This document shows, in pieces, positions 39,210 through 49,902 of a DNA stretch of 64,000 nt. Origin of the DNA: Stutzerimonas stutzeri (GTDB lineage: Bacteria > Pseudomonadota > Gammaproteobacteria > Pseudomonadales > Pseudomonadaceae); contig NZ_JAAMQZ010000005.1 of NCBI RefSeq assembly GCF_013522825.1, positions 116,104 to 180,103 of the forward strand, read 5' to 3'. Position numbers and translations under genes: made by a program. Each line of letters starts with the position of its first letter. Positions within the stretch are counted from its first letter, which is position 1. Under the pieces are notes generated by a model, which saw only the letters and a list, made by a program, of their open reading frames with translations, had not been told where the DNA came from and ran no database searches.

Positions 39210-39339
39210 CTTGTTTTTTGGTCCGTGCTTGCGGCGAGCCATCGGCCGGGCTGGGCCGCAGGCCTCTCGATGGGCTGAGAAAGATCCGGGATAATAAAGC
39301 ATGACCCGCCTATCGGCTAGCGCCGTGGAGAGCCCTGAT

Positions 39340-41030
<1,691 letters not shown>

Positions 41031-41804
41031 ATGTTCTGGCCCATCACGCTGTTTGGGGCGCTGGCTGGCGGGTTGCTGGCAAGCATTCCGGGTGCTTTGC
41101 TCGGGGCGCTGATCGGACAGATGCTCGACCGCCGGCTCGGGCTGGGTTCCTGGGCCGAGCTGCGCCAGCGCATGAAGGGCGATGGCAAGCGGATGATGGA
41201 AGGCGACGAGCTGTTGTTTTTCCTGCTGGGACGCCTGGCCAAGAGTGGCGGGCGGGTCAGCGAGGCGCATATCCAGGCGGCGCGCAGCGAGATGCGCCGG
41301 CTGCAACTGCCCTCGACGGCGCAGCGTGCGGCGATCGAGGCTTTCTACCGGGGCAAGGCCAGTGGCGAAGGGCTGCGTGAGCCCCTGCAGCGTCTGCAGG
41401 GGCGGCGCGACGAGGCGAAGGCGATCCTGCAGGCCTGCTGGCGGATGGCGCGTGCCTCAGGACGGATCGACTCCCGCGCCCATGAGCTGGTCCTGCTGTG
41501 GGGCAAGTGGATGGGCTGGGACGCTGCCGCGGTTGCATCGCTGGATCAGGCTGGCGGGCGGCGTCAGGGCAGTCCGAGCAATCCTGGCGGGGCCTACGAA
41601 CAGGCGCTGCGGCTGCTGGGCGTGCGCGCCGACAGCGACCCGCAGGCGATCAAGCGTGCTTACCGACGTCTGCTCAGCAAGCATCACCCGGACAAGCAGG
41701 CCGGCGCCGGGGCCACGCCGTTGCAGGTCCGCGAGGCGACCGAGCGAACTCGCGAGTTGCACAATGCCTATGCTCTGGTCCGTGAGCGCCGGGGATTCCG
41801 TTAA
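41031..41804 (+). CDS. djlA: DjlA-type J-domain co-chaperone
   Basis: Membrane-anchored DnaJ-like protein of 257 residues. A hydrophobic glycine/alanine-rich N-terminal segment (about 5-30) is followed by a TerB-like helical domain (about 50-160) and a C-terminal J-domain with the HPD motif in SKHHPDKQAG. It would recruit DnaK to the inner membrane. The start codon immediately follows the murU stop, and the last 4 bases overlap the convergent DUF3530 gene. Confidence 0.93.
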   Translation: MFWPITLFGALAGGLLASIPGALLGALIGQMLDRRLGLGSWAELRQRMKGDGKRMMEGDELLFFLLGRLAKSGGRVSEAHIQAARSEMRRLQLPSTAQRAAIEAFYRGKASGEGLREPLQRLQGRRDEAKAILQACWRMARASGRIDSRAHELVLLWGKWMGWDAAAVASLDQAGGRRQGSPSNPGGAYEQALRLLGVRADSDPQAIKRAYRRLLSKHHPDKQAGAGATPLQVREATERTRELHNAYALVRERRGFR

Positions 41805-42835
41805 CGGCTCGTCCGATCCGACGCCCTCTCCAGCCATCCCCGAACCCGGCGCACAAGCTGTTCCTGCTCGATGCTGCGCTCGCCGGCCAGCGCTGTCAGA
41901 CCGACCTGATGATAGCCCGGGTGGCCGATTCGACGGCTCGCATTCAAGCGTTCGCGAGCGTCGGCCAGTGCGCTGGGGTCATCGCGGTAATAGAAATCCC
42001 CGATCGCCAGCTTGAGTGCCGGGGCGAGCTGGGCGAGGGGTTCCTGCTGGTCTTCCGGCTGCCGTGGCTGGATCAGTGCCAGCCCTGCGACGTCATCCGG
42101 CGCCCATTGTTGCAGATGGCGAGCGGCCCAGTAGGCGCCCGAGCCCTGTCCCAGCAGGATGATGGTCTTCGGTTGCAGGTTGCGGGCGTGGTCCAGGGCG
42201 GCGGCGATTCGTTCGTCGATACGCTCGGGTAGTTCGGCTTCTTCTCTGGCTGCTTCGTCGGTTTCGGTAGCCTCGTCGGTTTCTCGGGTTTCGGCGGCCT
42301 GCTCAGCTGCTGCTTCGTCCGGCGATGCTGCAGTTTCCTCAGGCAGGTAGCCGGCTTCGTTGGGATCGCTTGACGGTTCGCTGTCGGCAGTTGTCGGTTC
42401 GGTTGGCTCTGGTGCTTCTGTAGTGGCAAGCGGTGTGGCTGGTGGTATGAATTCCGGTGAGTCCGGCAGGCTGAGGCTCAGGGTATGCCAGCCATGGTCG
42501 GGCAGATTGCGGCGCAGCGGGCCGATGCCGCGCGGCCAGTCCGCACTCTCGCCTTCTCCGGGCAGGAGGATCACCAGCCCCTTGGGCTCGGCGACATTCG
42601 CCGGTTGCCAGAGCGCCACGAAGGGGGCATCGGCAGCCTGCAGGTTGAGAACCTCCGTCGATGGCAATTGACGCGCAAGGTCGGCGGCTACTGTTGCGCT
42701 GCGAGAAGGCAGGGCTGGGCGCTCGATAGGGGTGGCCGGTTTTTCGGGTGAGGGTTCGGGTTCGTTCGCGCCGACGCCGGCGCTCGCCAGTGCGAGGACG
42801 CAAAGACCGATCCTCAATCGGTGAAGGCAAGACAT
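41801..42835 (-). CDS. DUF3530 family alpha/beta-hydrolase-like protein
   Basis: Secreted or periplasmic protein of 344 residues with an N-terminal signal peptide ending near GVGA. The core has the hydrolase pattern VILLPGEGESADWPRG and a nucleophile-elbow-like LLGQGSGAYWAARHL. Between them, residues about 135-205 form a low-complexity insert of Glu, Thr, Ala, Pro and Asp, probably disordered. Function is unknown. GGAG lies 7 bases upstream of the ATG. Confidence 0.78.
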   Translation of the reverse strand: MSCLHRLRIGLCVLALASAGVGANEPEPSPEKPATPIERPALPSRSATVAADLARQLPSTEVLNLQAADAPFVALWQPANVAEPKGLVILLPGEGESADWPRGIGPLRRNLPDHGWHTLSLSLPDSPEFIPPATPLATTEAPEPTEPTTADSEPSSDPNEAGYLPEETAASPDEAAAEQAAETRETDEATETDEAAREEAELPERIDERIAAALDHARNLQPKTIILLGQGSGAYWAARHLQQWAPDDVAGLALIQPRQPEDQQEPLAQLAPALKLAIGDFYYRDDPSALADARERLNASRRIGHPGYHQVGLTALAGERSIEQEQLVRRVRGWLERASDRTSR

Positions 42836-43052
42836 CGATATCTCCTGGCGGGGCTGTTTCCGTTCGTCATGATTGCGCCGGCCTGGGCAAGACTAACGGC
42901 AACCGTAGCCGTACGGAATGCATCTTTTTGCCAAGGGCGTGCAATATCCCGAACAGCGGCATAGAGTAATCCGAACGGCATGCGGCGATGGCGTCGCGCC
43001 TGTCTTCGTAACCATTCCGACCGGCCCCGATACGCGGCCCACCGAGGAGTCC

Positions 43053-44333
43053 ATGAGCCAGACCAACGAATCCCTGATGCAGCGCCGTGTCGCCGCTGTC
43101 CCGCGTGGTGTGGGGCAGATCCATCCGATCTTTGCCGACCATGCCAGCAACAGCCGGGTGGTGGATGTCGAGGGCCGCGAGTTCATCGATTTCGCCGGCG
43201 GCATCGCCGTGCTGAATACCGGCCACCTGCACCCGAAGATCGTCAAGGCCGTGGAAGCCCAGCTGCACAAGCTGACCCACACCTGCTTCCAGGTGCTGGC
43301 CTATGAGCCCTACGTCGAGCTGTGCGAGAAAATCAACGCGCGGGTGCCCGGCGATTTCGCCAAGAAGACCCTGCTGGTGACCACCGGCTCCGAGGCGGTG
43401 GAAAACGCGGTGAAGATCGCCCGTGCCGCCACCGGTCGCGCCGGGGTGATCGCCTTCACCGGCGCCTATCACGGACGCACCATGATGACCCTCGGCCTGA
43501 CCGGCAAGGTCGCGCCCTATTCGGCGGGCATGGGCCTGATGCCGGGCGGCATCTTCCGCGCGCTCTATCCCTGCGCGCTGCATGGCGTCAGCGTCGACGA
43601 GTCCATCGCCAGCATCGAGCGCATTTTCAAGAACGATGCCGAGCCGCGCGACATCGCCGCCATCATCATCGAGCCGGTGCAGGGCGAAGGCGGCTTCAAC
43701 GTCGCGCCGAAGGAGTTCATGGTCCGCCTGCGCGCGCTGTGCGACCAGCACGGCATTGTCCTGATCGCCGACGAGGTGCAGACCGGCGCGGGCCGTACCG
43801 GCACCTTCTTCGCCATGGAGCAGATGGGTGTGGTGGCCGATCTCACCACCTTCGCCAAGTCCGTCGGCGGCGGTTTCCCCATCGCTGGCGTCTGTGGCCG
43901 GGCCGAACTCATGGATGCCATCGCGCCGGGCGGCCTGGGCGGCACCTATGCGGGCAACCCGCTGTCCTGCGCCGCGGCGCTGGCGGTGCTGGAGATCTTC
44001 GACGAAGAGCGGTTGCTGGAGCGCTGCCGGCACGTGGCGGCGAAGCTTACGGCAGGGCTCGAGGCCATCCAGGCACGCCATCCGCGGATCGCCGAGGTGC
44101 GCGGGCTGGGTGCGATGGTCGCCATCGAGCTGTTCGAGGACGCCGGGCACACCCGCCCGGCAGCCGAACTCACCGCGCAGGTCGTCGCCCGCGCCCGCGA
44201 CAAGGGCCTGATCCTGCTTTCGTGCGGCACCTACTACAACGTGCTGCGGGTGCTGGTGCCGCTGACGGTGGAGGACGAAGTGCTCGAACGGGGCCTGGCG
44301 ATCATCGAGGCGTGTTTCGATGAGCTGAGCTGA
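43053..44333 (+). CDS. gabT: 4-aminobutyrate aminotransferase
   Basis: Class III PLP aminotransferase of 426 residues converting GABA and 2-oxoglutarate to succinate semialdehyde and glutamate. Motifs include TTGSEAVENAVKIARA for phosphate binding, the LIADEVQTGAGRTG Asp and the cofactor lysine in TFAKSVGGGFPIAG. It could also use 5-aminovalerate. No gabD lies next to it, so it is a single-gene unit. GAGGAG is 5 bases before the ATG at 43053; the longer frame from 42918 is rejected. Confidence 0.92.
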   Translation: MSQTNESLMQRRVAAVPRGVGQIHPIFADHASNSRVVDVEGREFIDFAGGIAVLNTGHLHPKIVKAVEAQLHKLTHTCFQVLAYEPYVELCEKINARVPGDFAKKTLLVTTGSEAVENAVKIARAATGRAGVIAFTGAYHGRTMMTLGLTGKVAPYSAGMGLMPGGIFRALYPCALHGVSVDESIASIERIFKNDAEPRDIAAIIIEPVQGEGGFNVAPKEFMVRLRALCDQHGIVLIADEVQTGAGRTGTFFAMEQMGVVADLTTFAKSVGGGFPIAGVCGRAELMDAIAPGGLGGTYAGNPLSCAAALAVLEIFDEERLLERCRHVAAKLTAGLEAIQARHPRIAEVRGLGAMVAIELFEDAGHTRPAAELTAQVVARARDKGLILLSCGTYYNVLRVLVPLTVEDEVLERGLAIIEACFDELS

Positions 44334-44339
44334 CCGCGC

Positions 44340-44383
44340 ACCTCGGGTACAATGCGCGGCATTCCGCCCGCGCTACCCGAGGT
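44340..44383. promoter_or_regulatory. Inverted repeat covering the rpe ribosome-binding site
   Basis: ACCTCGGGTA (44340-44349) and TACCCGAGGT (44374-44383) are perfect complements 24 bases apart. The right arm contains the GAGG ribosome-binding site of rpe, so the site would be hidden if the stem forms. A TACAAT that could be a -10 element starts in the left arm, so the dyad could also work on DNA. Confidence 0.5.
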
Positions 44384-44387
44384 CGTC

Positions 44388-45062
44388 ATGCAGCCGTTCG
44401 CCATCGCCCCTTCGATCCTTTCCGCCAACTTCGCCCGCCTGGGCGAGGAAGTGGACAACGTTCTCGCCGCCGGCGCGGATATCGTCCATTTCGACGTGAT
44501 GGACAACCACTACGTGCCCAACCTGACCATCGGCCCGATGGTCTGCTCGGCACTGCGCAAGCACGGCGTCACTGCGCCCATCGACGTGCACCTGATGGTC
44601 AAGCCGGTGGACCGCATGATTGGCGACTTCCTCGAGGCCGGCGCCAGCTACATCACCTTCCACCCGGAAGCCTCCGAGCACATCGACCGCTCGCTGCAAC
44701 TGATCAAGGACGGCGGCGCCAAGGCCGGCCTGGTGTTCAACCCGGCGACGCCGCTGGACGTGCTCAAGTACGTGATGGACAAGATCGACATGGTGCTGCT
44801 GATGAGCGTCAACCCCGGCTTCGGCGGGCAGAAGTTCATTCCCGGCACCCTCGACAAGCTGCGCGAGGCGCGTGCGCTGATCGATGCCAGCGGTCGCGAG
44901 ATCCGGCTGGAAATCGACGGCGGCGTCAATCCGCAGAATATCCGCGAGATCGCCGCGGCCGGTGCCGACACCTTCGTCGCCGGCTCGGCCATCTTCAACC
45001 AGCCGGACTACAAGGCGGTGATCGACCAGATGCGCGCCGAACTGGCGCTGGCCCGCTCATGA
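44388..45062 (+). CDS. rpe: Ribulose-phosphate 3-epimerase
   Basis: TIM-barrel epimerase of 224 residues interconverting ribulose 5-phosphate and xylulose 5-phosphate. It begins [18 protein letters not shown] and has the metal ligands in [18 protein letters not shown] and EIDGGV, plus the phosphate loop [12 protein letters not shown]. It overlaps gph as ATGA. An upstream in-frame ATG at 44352 lies before the ribosome-binding site and is not used. Confidence 0.96.
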   Translation: MQPFAIAPSILSANFARLGEEVDNVLAAGADIVHFDVMDNHYVPNLTIGPMVCSALRKHGVTAPIDVHLMVKPVDRMIGDFLEAGASYITFHPEASEHIDRSLQLIKDGGAKAGLVFNPATPLDVLKYVMDKIDMVLLMSVNPGFGGQKFIPGTLDKLREARALIDASGREIRLEIDGGVNPQNIREIAAAGADTFVAGSAIFNQPDYKAVIDQMRAELALARS

Positions 45063-45760
45063 CTCGCCTGGAACAGCTCTTCGAAGGGCAGTTGCCGCGC
45101 CTGGTGATGTTCGACCTGGACGGCACCCTGATGGATTCGGTGCCGGACCTGGCTGCTGCCGTGGACAAGATGCTGGTGCAGCTCGGTCGCGAGCCGGCCG
45201 GCGTGGCGCAGGTACGCAACTGGGTCGGTAATGGTTCACGGGTGCTGGTGCGCCGTGCGCTGGCTGGGCAGCTGGAGCATGAGTGCGTCGACGACGGGCA
45301 GGCCGACGAGGCGCTGGCGCTATTCATGCAGGCCTATGCCGGCGGGCATGAGCTGACGACGGTCTACCCTGGCGTGACCGAGTGCCTGGACTGGCTGCGC
45401 GAGCGTGATGTGAAGCTGGCGATCATCACCAACAAGCCGGCGCAGTTCATCGAGCCGCTGCTGCAAGAGAAAGGCCTCTGCGGCTATTTCCAGTGGCTGG
45501 TCGGCGGCGACACTCTGGCGCAGCAGAAACCCGATCCGGCGGCGCTCTTGTGGGTCATGGACAGGGCGGGCGTTTCGGCGAATCAGTCGCTGTTCGTCGG
45601 CGATTCGCGCAACGACGTGCGTGCGGCGAAGGCGGCTGCCGTTCCCTGCGTCGCGCTCAGCTACGGCTACAACCACGGCGAGCCCATCGCCAACGAACGA
45701 CCGGCGCTGGTACTGGATGATCTGCGTGAGCTGGTTGCTTCGGCTTCGGGGCTGCGCTAG
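45059..45760 (+). CDS. gph: Phosphoglycolate phosphatase
   Basis: HAD-superfamily phosphatase of 233 residues that removes 2-phosphoglycolate made during DNA repair. Motif I is DLDGTLMDS with nucleophile Asp19, motif II lies in LAIITNKP, and motif III/IV in QQKPDPAAL and [12 protein letters not shown]. It is co-translated with rpe and lies upstream of the trpE leader, the conserved rpe-gph-trpE order in Pseudomonas. Confidence 0.93.
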   Translation: MTRLEQLFEGQLPRLVMFDLDGTLMDSVPDLAAAVDKMLVQLGREPAGVAQVRNWVGNGSRVLVRRALAGQLEHECVDDGQADEALALFMQAYAGGHELTTVYPGVTECLDWLRERDVKLAIITNKPAQFIEPLLQEKGLCGYFQWLVGGDTLAQQKPDPAALLWVMDRAGVSANQSLFVGDSRNDVRAAKAAAVPCVALSYGYNHGEPIANERPALVLDDLRELVASASGLR

Positions 45761-45797
45761 TGTGGCCCGCTCCGCACCCTGCCGAAGAGATCAGATC

Positions 45798-45866
45798 GTG
45801 GTGGTTACTCGCAAACAGTGGATGAAGGTCATCAAGGCCCTGGCGCGTTGGCGCTGGCGCGCCTGA
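45798..45866 (+). CDS. trpE leader peptide (TrpL)
   Basis: A 22-residue ORF with GTG start and GAAGAG 8 bases upstream. It contains Trp at three places and ends ALARWRWRA, with two Trp codons three residues apart just before the stop. GGCGCG (45842-45847) and CGCGCC (45858-45863) can pair across the Trp codons. The position between gph and trpE and the Trp-rich end point to ribosome-mediated attenuation. Confidence 0.8.
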   Translation: MVVTRKQWMKVIKALARWRWRA

Positions 45867-45903
45867 CTTTTGCTGACCGGCTGCAGGCCGGCCTGTTTAA
45901 CTG
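45842..45903 (+). promoter_or_regulatory. trpE attenuator region
   Basis: After the leader stop, CCGGC (45877-45881) and GCCGG (45887-45891) form a hairpin followed by a partial T run (TGTTTAACTGTTT). Together with the dyad across the Trp codons this gives the layout of an attenuator, although the terminator stem is short. Confidence 0.55.
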
Positions 45904-45936
45904 TTTCCGAAAGCCCCCTCCGACCACGAGGCTGAT

Positions 45937-47415
45937 ATGACCCGCGAAGAATTCCAGCGTTTGGCCGCCGAAGGCCATAACCGCATCCCCCTGTCGTTCG
46001 AGACCCTCGCCGACTTCGATACGCCGCTATCGCTGTACCTGAAGCTGGCCGACGCGCCCAATTCCTACCTGCTCGAATCGGTACAGGGTGGTGAGAAGTG
46101 GGGGCGCTATTCCATCATCGGCCTGCCGTGCCGCACCGTGCTGCGGGTGCACGATCACCGCGTCAGCGTCACCACCGACGGTATCGAAACCGAGAATGCG
46201 GAGGTCGACGACCCGCTGGCCTTCGTCGAGGCCTTCCAGCAGCGCTACCGCGTGGCGCCGGTCGAGGGGCTGCCGCGCTTCAACGGCGGGCTGGTGGGCT
46301 ATTTCGGCTACGACAGCGTGCGTTACGTCGAGCGCAAGCTGGCGCAGTGCCCGAACCCCGATCCGTTGGGCACGCCGGACATCCTGCTGATGGTCTCCGA
46401 CGCCGTGATCGTGTTCGACAACCTGGCGGGCAAGCTGCACTGCATCGTGCTGGTCGATCCGGCACAGCCGAATGCCTACGAAGACGGTCTGGCGCACCTG
46501 CAAGTGCTGCGTGACAAGCTCCGCCAGCCGATCACGCCGCGCCTGGGACTGGACTTCGAGGGGCCGAATGCCGCCGAACCAAATTTCCGTTCGAGCTTCA
46601 CCCGCGAAAACTACGAGCAGGCGGTCAACCGCATCAAGGACTACATCCTCGCCGGCGACTGCATGCAGGTGGTGATCTCCCAGCGCATGTCGATTCCGTT
46701 CAAGGCTGCCCCGATCGACCTCTACCGCGCGCTGCGCTGCTTCAACCCGACGCCCTACATGTACTTCTTCAATTTCGGCGATTTCCATGTGGTGGGCTCG
46801 TCGCCGGAAGTGCTGGTGCGGGTCGAGGACGGCCTGGTCACGGTCCGGCCCATCGCCGGCACCCGCCCGCGTGGCGCCACCGAGGAGGCTGATCTGGCGC
46901 TGGAACAGGATCTGCTCAGCGACGCCAAGGAGCTGGCTGAGCATCTGATGCTGATCGACCTGGGCCGCAACGACGTCGGTCGCGTCGCCGAGAACGGTTC
47001 GGTGCGGCTGACCGAGAAGATGGTCATCGAGCGCTATTCCAACGTGATGCACATCGTCTCCAACGTCACCGGTCAGCTCAAGGCGCCGCTGACGGCGATG
47101 GATGCGCTGCGCGCGATCCTGCCGGCGGGCACCCTGTCCGGGGCGCCCAAGGTACGTGCGATGGAGATCATCGACGAACTGGAGCCGGTCAAGCGCGGCG
47201 TCTACGGTGGCGCCGTGGGCTATCTGGCCTGGAATGGCAACATGGACACCGCCATTGCCATTCGTACCGCGGTGATCAAGAACGGCGAACTGCATGTGCA
47301 GGCTGGCGCTGGCATCGTTGCCGACTCGCAGCCGGCGCTGGAGTGGGAAGAAACGCTGAACAAGCGTCGCGCGATGTTCCGAGCGGTGGCTCTGGCGGAG
47401 AAGGCCGAACATTGA
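45937..47415 (+). CDS. trpE: Anthranilate synthase component I
   Basis: Enzyme of 492 residues that converts chorismate to anthranilate with ammonia from TrpG. The tryptophan feedback site is recognisable in [17 protein letters not shown]. The chorismate-binding domain has [34 protein letters not shown] and [18 protein letters not shown]. It is 70 bases behind its leader ORF and physically separate from trpGDC, as is normal for Pseudomonas. Confidence 0.97.
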   Translation: MTREEFQRLAAEGHNRIPLSFETLADFDTPLSLYLKLADAPNSYLLESVQGGEKWGRYSIIGLPCRTVLRVHDHRVSVTTDGIETENAEVDDPLAFVEAFQQRYRVAPVEGLPRFNGGLVGYFGYDSVRYVERKLAQCPNPDPLGTPDILLMVSDAVIVFDNLAGKLHCIVLVDPAQPNAYEDGLAHLQVLRDKLRQPITPRLGLDFEGPNAAEPNFRSSFTRENYEQAVNRIKDYILAGDCMQVVISQRMSIPFKAAPIDLYRALRCFNPTPYMYFFNFGDFHVVGSSPEVLVRVEDGLVTVRPIAGTRPRGATEEADLALEQDLLSDAKELAEHLMLIDLGRNDVGRVAENGSVRLTEKMVIERYSNVMHIVSNVTGQLKAPLTAMDALRAILPAGTLSGAPKVRAMEIIDELEPVKRGVYGGAVGYLAWNGNMDTAIAIRTAVIKNGELHVQAGAGIVADSQPALEWEETLNKRRAMFRAVALAEKAEH

Positions 47416-47471
47416 TTCGTACGCAGGAGGTACGACGAAATTCCATGCTGTGCGTATGGTAATGGCCAATT

Positions 47472-47506
47472 GCCCTGTATATAGTCCGAATTCGCCTATA
47501 CAGGGC
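47472..47506. promoter_or_regulatory. Inverted repeat before the GGDEF/EAL gene
   Basis: GCCCTGTATA (47472-47481) and TATACAGGGC (47497-47506) are perfect complements around 15 bases. The right arm ends 3 bases before a possible TTG start and 30 before the ATG of the next gene. It may be an operator or an mRNA hairpin; no T run follows, so it is not a standard terminator. Confidence 0.5.
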
Positions 47507-47535
47507 TCTTGACGAATTACCAGCCGGTATCCCGC

Positions 47536-49728
47536 ATGTCGTATCAGACGGATAGCAGTACCGCCGTATCGCCCGCCAATCGCAATCGTTCCTTGACCTA
47601 TGTTCTGGTTACCGCCTCCGGCCTGCTGCTGGGGCTGGTCTGGCTGGTGTCCAGCCTCACCGATGTGCAGACGAGCACCGCCTGGTTTCCGCCGTCGCTG
47701 CATGTCGTCGTGGAAGTCTTCGCGATCATCGTTGCATCACTGATCTTTGCGGTGGTCTGGCACAGCCACGGCCCGCGACGTGCTTCGAGCCCGTTGCTTG
47801 GTTGTGCCTTTCTCGCCATTGCCTTGCTCGATCTGGCTCACATGCTTTCCTACAAGGGCATGCCGGACTGGATAACCCAGGCCTCGGCGGAAAAGGCCAT
47901 AGGGTTCTGGCTGGTTTCGCGGGTGCTGCTTGCCTGTACCCTGCTTGCGGTTGCCTTTCGCCTGGAGCCGAAGCGTTCGTTGCCACGCCCGGCATTGCTC
48001 GCCACTGCGTTGGCTGTGGCCGGCGTGACTATCTATCTGCAGCTCTATCAGCCGCAGCTCTGGCCGCGCACCTTTATCGAAGACACGGGACTGACTGCAT
48101 TCAAGATCGCTGCCGAATGGCTGATCATCGGGCTGCTGGCCATCGCCGCCTGGCGCTTCTGGATCGGGCGCAGGGAGCGGCCCTGGCATGCCGACGGCAT
48201 GCTCGCCGCAACGCTGATCTCCATCTTCGCCGAGTTGTGTTTTACCGCTTACGGCAATGTGAACAGTCTGTTCAGTCTGCTCGGGCACCTCTACAAGATC
48301 CTCTCCTACTGCTTCATCTACCAAGTGGTGTTCGTCGCCAGCGTGCGCGCGCCCTATGCACGTCTTGCGGTGGAGAAGGCCGAACGCGACGCCGCCGAGA
48401 AGAAAGCCCAGTACCTGACGTCCTACGACAGCCTTACCGGGCTGCCCAAGCCTGATCTCCTGCAGGAGAAAACCCACCAGGCGCTGGAGGCGGCGCAGAA
48501 GCTGCAAACCTCGGTCGCCGTACTCTACGTGGACCTCGACCATTTCAAGATGGTCAACGACTCCTTTGGCCATGCCTTCGGCGACCGCCTGCTGTGTCGC
48601 GCCTCGGAGCGCCTGCAGAACCTGCTGCCCGATAGCGCCATGCTGGCCAGGGAGGGCGGTGATGAATTCGTGATCCTGCTGCCCGATCTGACGGATGCCG
48701 AGACGACTTCAGCGGTGGTCCAGACGCTGCTGACGGAACTGTCCGAACCCTTCGTGCTGGATCGGCAAAGCATCGTGGTGCCAGTTTCCATCGGCGCGGC
48801 GCTGGGCCCCAATGACGGTAAGGATTTTCCCACGCTGCTGCGCAATGCCGAAATGGCCATGTACAAGGCAAAACAGGCCGGACGCAAAACCTGGTGTTAC
48901 TACGATGCGGGGCTGGATGCCGAAATGCGTGGGCGGCTCTATCTGGTCAACGGCCTGCGCCTTGCGCTTTCACGCAACGAGTTGTTGCTGCATTACCAGC
49001 CGCAGGTGGATATTGCCTCGGGGCGGGTGCTGGGCGTCGAGGCGCTGGTGCGCTGGCAGCATCCGCAATGGGGGTTGGTGCCGCCAGGACGTTTCATACC
49101 AGCTGCCGAAGAGAACGGGCTGATTGTTGAAATCGGCAACTGGGTCATCTTCGAGGCCTGTCGCCAGACTGCCAGCTGGCGGGCCCAGGGCGTGACGATC
49201 CCCAGAGTCGCGGTCAACGTGGCGGCGGCCCAGCTGCACAGGGGCTCGCTGGAAAGCATCATCAGGGATGCGCTGGCGAAAACCGGCCTGCCGGCCTCTG
49301 CGCTGGAGCTTGAACTGACCGAGTCGAGCCTGGTGGAAAACAATGCAGAGGTCATGCTGACGCTGAGCAGGCTCAAGGCGCTTGGCGTGACGCTGTCGAT
49401 CGACGATTTCGGTACGGGCTATTCCTGCCTTGCCTATCTGCGCCGGCTGGCAGTGGATACGCTGAAGATCGATCGTTCCTTCGTGCAGGGCATCGATACC
49501 GAGGACGGCCATGCAATTGTCGCCACCATCATCCAGATGGCTGATTCGCTGGGGCTCACTACCCTGGCCGAAGGTGTCGAGGACCAAGCCATTGCCGACG
49601 AGCTGCTGCGGCTAGGCTGTCGGCAAGCGCAGGGCTTCCTCTATGCGCGTCCGGTTCCGGCTCAGGAGCTGGTCGCGATCCTGGGCGCAGTCAGGAGGCA
49701 TACGCAAGACAGTGCGCTGGCCCAGTGA
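47536..49728 (+). CDS. MASE3-GGDEF-EAL cyclic di-GMP signalling protein
   Basis: Membrane protein of 730 residues (739 from a TTG at 47509). The N-terminal ~280 residues form a MASE3 sensor with seven or eight helices, including LDLAHMLSYKGMPDW, AELCFTAYGNVNSL and GHLYKILSYCFIYQ. The diguanylate cyclase domain has an intact REGGDEF, but the RxxD inhibitory site is changed to LLPD. The EAL domain keeps EALVRW, IDDFGTGYS, LKIDRSFV and AEGVED, so hydrolysis of c-di-GMP is possible. It occupies the trpE-trpG interval on its own. Confidence 0.9.
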   Translation: MSYQTDSSTAVSPANRNRSLTYVLVTASGLLLGLVWLVSSLTDVQTSTAWFPPSLHVVVEVFAIIVASLIFAVVWHSHGPRRASSPLLGCAFLAIALLDLAHMLSYKGMPDWITQASAEKAIGFWLVSRVLLACTLLAVAFRLEPKRSLPRPALLATALAVAGVTIYLQLYQPQLWPRTFIEDTGLTAFKIAAEWLIIGLLAIAAWRFWIGRRERPWHADGMLAATLISIFAELCFTAYGNVNSLFSLLGHLYKILSYCFIYQVVFVASVRAPYARLAVEKAERDAAEKKAQYLTSYDSLTGLPKPDLLQEKTHQALEAAQKLQTSVAVLYVDLDHFKMVNDSFGHAFGDRLLCRASERLQNLLPDSAMLAREGGDEFVILLPDLTDAETTSAVVQTLLTELSEPFVLDRQSIVVPVSIGAALGPNDGKDFPTLLRNAEMAMYKAKQAGRKTWCYYDAGLDAEMRGRLYLVNGLRLALSRNELLLHYQPQVDIASGRVLGVEALVRWQHPQWGLVPPGRFIPAAEENGLIVEIGNWVIFEACRQTASWRAQGVTIPRVAVNVAAAQLHRGSLESIIRDALAKTGLPASALELELTESSLVENNAEVMLTLSRLKALGVTLSIDDFGTGYSCLAYLRRLAVDTLKIDRSFVQGIDTEDGHAIVATIIQMADSLGLTTLAEGVEDQAIADELLRLGCRQAQGFLYARPVPAQELVAILGAVRRHTQDSALAQ

Positions 49729-49752
49729 CAGGCGTACAGAGGGCGTTGCCGG

Positions 49753-49781
49753 TTGAATCAGTGCTTGGCATAGGCTACTTT
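49753..49781 (+). promoter_or_regulatory. Candidate promoter of trpGDC
   Basis: TTGAAT (49753-49758) and TACTTT (49776-49781) are 17 bases apart, ending about 50 bases before the Trp-codon leader ORF. Confidence 0.45.
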
Positions 49782-49832
49782 GCGTCGATCGTTTTGCGAG
49801 ACCTTCCTGTGATATTCAGCAGCATCCTCCTG

Positions 49833-49877
49833 ATGTGTCTTTTCAAGGCCAACGCCCGATGGCGTTGGCGCGCCTGA
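49833..49877 (+). CDS. trpGDC leader peptide
   Basis: A 14-residue ORF (ATG at 49833) ending NARWRWRA, nearly the same C-terminus as the trpE leader at 45798. A GTG at 49809 in frame would make it 22 residues, the same length as the trpE leader; neither start has a strong ribosome-binding site. The two Trp codons sit in the right arm of a perfect 9-bp stem. Confidence 0.72.
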   Translation: MCLFKANARWRWRA

Positions 49878-49902
49878 TCCGGTCTTGCTGGCGCCAAGCC
49901 AG
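49848..49902 (+). promoter_or_regulatory. trpGDC attenuator: mutually exclusive hairpins
   Basis: GCCAACGCC (49848-49856) pairs with GGCGTTGGC (49861-49869). The right arm also provides TTGGCGC (49865-49871), which pairs with GCGCCAA (49891-49897). A third stem CTGGC/GCCAG (49888-49892, 49898-49902) competes with the second. Alternative pairing over Trp codons is the hallmark of attenuation, but no T run follows the last stem. Confidence 0.6.

Noticed and set aside
47449..47466. Five-codon ORF after AGGAGG behind trpE
   Set aside because: The Shine-Dalgarno to ATG distance is about 18 bases, and the peptide is too short to support as a gene; only the sequence pattern is reported.
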